In this document: one piece after another, positions 63,273 to 64,000 of the stretch
Layout: every line of letters begins with the position of its first letter
How positions within the stretch are numbered: the stretch's first letter is position 1
Source of the DNA: Chrysoperla carnea
Lineage: Eukaryota; Arthropoda; Insecta; Neuroptera; Chrysopidae
Length of the DNA stretch: 64,000 bases
Direction: 5' to 3'
Assembly: GCF_905475395.1 (NCBI RefSeq)
Contig: NC_058339.1
Coordinates: 9,494,001-9,558,000 of the forward strand
Translations under genes and position numbers: made by a program
Notes under the pieces: model-generated
What the model saw: the letters and a program-made list of their open reading frames with translations, nothing else
The model's database searches: none
Told to the model about the DNA's origin: nothing

Positions 63273-63519
63273 AAAATGTTTCTATTTGTTAATAAAGAAT
63301 AAATTATTAATTAAATGAAACGGTCAATGTAAAATTTGACTTAAAAATTAATAGGCAACTTGTAAGTCTTTGTCAAATAATCGAAATATTATTCATTATA
63401 CATGTATAACATATACGTGATACAAGTTGCCTAATTTTCAATTTTTTTAAGACAAATTTTACAATGAATTTTTCATTAAATTAAGAATTTATTGTTTATT
63501 AACCAATAGAAACATTTTT
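63273..63519. mobile_element. Foldback element, about 95-bp arms
   Basis: Left arm (63273-63364: 'aaatgtttctatttgttaat', 'tgtaaaatttgacttaaaaa', 'aggcaacttgta') is inverted as the right arm (63421-63519: 'tacaagttgcct', 'ttaagacaaattttaca', 'attaaccaatagaaacattt'). Spacer about 56 bp. Confidence 0.75.
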
Positions 63520-63845
63520 AGCAAAAAACGAGCGATTTAATTGGTTACTTCTTTGATTGTATGTTATTATTATTAGAGAATCTTTATTGACATGCTCGTA
63601 GAGCTAATCAAATTACATTATAGTGTGTAACAATAACAAACTGAACAGAAAAAAAAAAAAAAAAACACACACACAAAAATTAACTTAAACCAAAAAAACA
63701 ATGTACAAAATAAAAAAAAATAAATAAATAAAGAAATAGCACTCTAAACAATAATAAACATAATATTAAATAATAACAAGAAAGGTAAAGAAAAAAGAGA
63801 AAAAAAAAATTCGTAATAAGAGAAATAGAAAAAAATATCAAACAC
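63520..63845. other. A-rich stretch following the terminal ORF
   Basis: Contains runs of A and 'cacacacac' (63646-63675). On the minus strand, an AATAAAG poly(A)-type signal lies near 63587 (about 260 bases after the ORF stop at 63846), preceded by T runs. Confidence 0.35.
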
Positions 63846-64000
63846 TTATACCAGTCGGTCTTTTCTTCTTTTTAATATGTCATTGATATATCGTCCTACC
63901 ATTATCACATCCTCCTGTTTCCTCACATTTAGTATTTGATCCGGATTCTTCAACCCAGAATCAAGTATGCTTACCTTCATATTCTCATCTGTGCCCTGGC
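63846..64000 (-). CDS. C-terminal end of an unrecognised coding region running off the edge
   Basis: Minus-strand frame open from the window edge to TAA 63846-63848: 50 residues including MKVSILDSGLKNPDQIL, VIMVGRYINDILKRRKDRL. The composition is normal for protein (Asp, Lys, Arg, Gln balanced). The pattern 'hydrophobic-NP..IL ... VGRYI..IL.RRK' is reminiscent of the tail of non-LTR retrotransposon RNase H regions, but this is only an impression. It could also be an exon of another gene; a GTAAGC donor-like site lies inside it. Confidence 0.4.
   Translation of the reverse strand, partial: QGTDENMKVSILDSGLKNPDQILNVRKQEDVIMVGRYINDILKRRKDRLV

Noticed and set aside
1-64000. CRISPR array, riboswitch or bacterial operon
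   Set aside because: No regularly spaced repeats were seen. The genes are intron-split eukaryotic genes.

Overview
This is an AT-rich stretch of an insect nuclear genome. The protein-coding genes are split into exons with good GT/AG introns. Two of them are insect-type orthologues (nervous wreck, rhinoceros), and the non-coding space is full of short DNA transposons, foldback elements and retroelement debris typical of arthropods. I cannot fix the insect order from the sequence alone.

Layout. (1) 1-240: a decayed C-terminal fragment of a multicopy arthropod protein, with one in-frame stop. (2) 913-2133, minus: an intronless gene for a serine-rich, apparently disordered protein of 406 residues that I do not recognise. 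(3) 10971-19817, minus: nervous wreck (nwk), reconstructed as 12 coding exons and 1028 residues (F-BAR, two SH3 domains, acidic/proline-rich tail). (4) 19818-32224: about 12 kb without a convincing gene, but with a tRNA-like SINE, two large foldback elements and smaller palindromes. (5) 32225-43898, minus: rhinoceros (rno), three coding exons and 2874 residues (EPL1-like region, PHD, extended PHD, very long low-complexity tail). (6) 43899-47851: the head-to-head gap between rno and the next gene, carrying a hAT element with a perfect 8-bp target duplication and a relic of its transposase C-terminus. (7) 47852-53619, plus: AFG3L2-type mitochondrial m-AAA protease, seven coding exons and 816 residues. 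(8) 53620-57098: convergent gap. (9) 57099-62123 and beyond, minus: an ABCG half-transporter. Its six 3' exons are present (502 residues); the Walker A part lies beyond position 64000 or in sequence I could not find. (10) The last 155 bases hold an open frame of 50 codons running off the edge, possibly a retroelement or another exon.

The exon joins in all four multi-exon genes keep frame throughout, which is the strongest internal check available. The genes do not form a functional cluster: they cover synaptic membrane remodelling, chromatin/EGFR-pathway control, mitochondrial proteolysis and lipid/sterol-type transport.

I see no new operon-like or defence-like system. The most notable unexplained structures are: a 708-bp foldback element flanked by an 18-bp perfect direct repeat (4081-4824); a 352-bp unit with 16-bp inverted ends enclosing a small cysteine-containing ORF (9861-10212); three very long-armed foldbacks (27418-28170, 30064-30622, 59175-59715); and a heat-shock-element cluster followed by an almost ideal TATA/initiator core promoter inside an ABCG intron (57690-58190).
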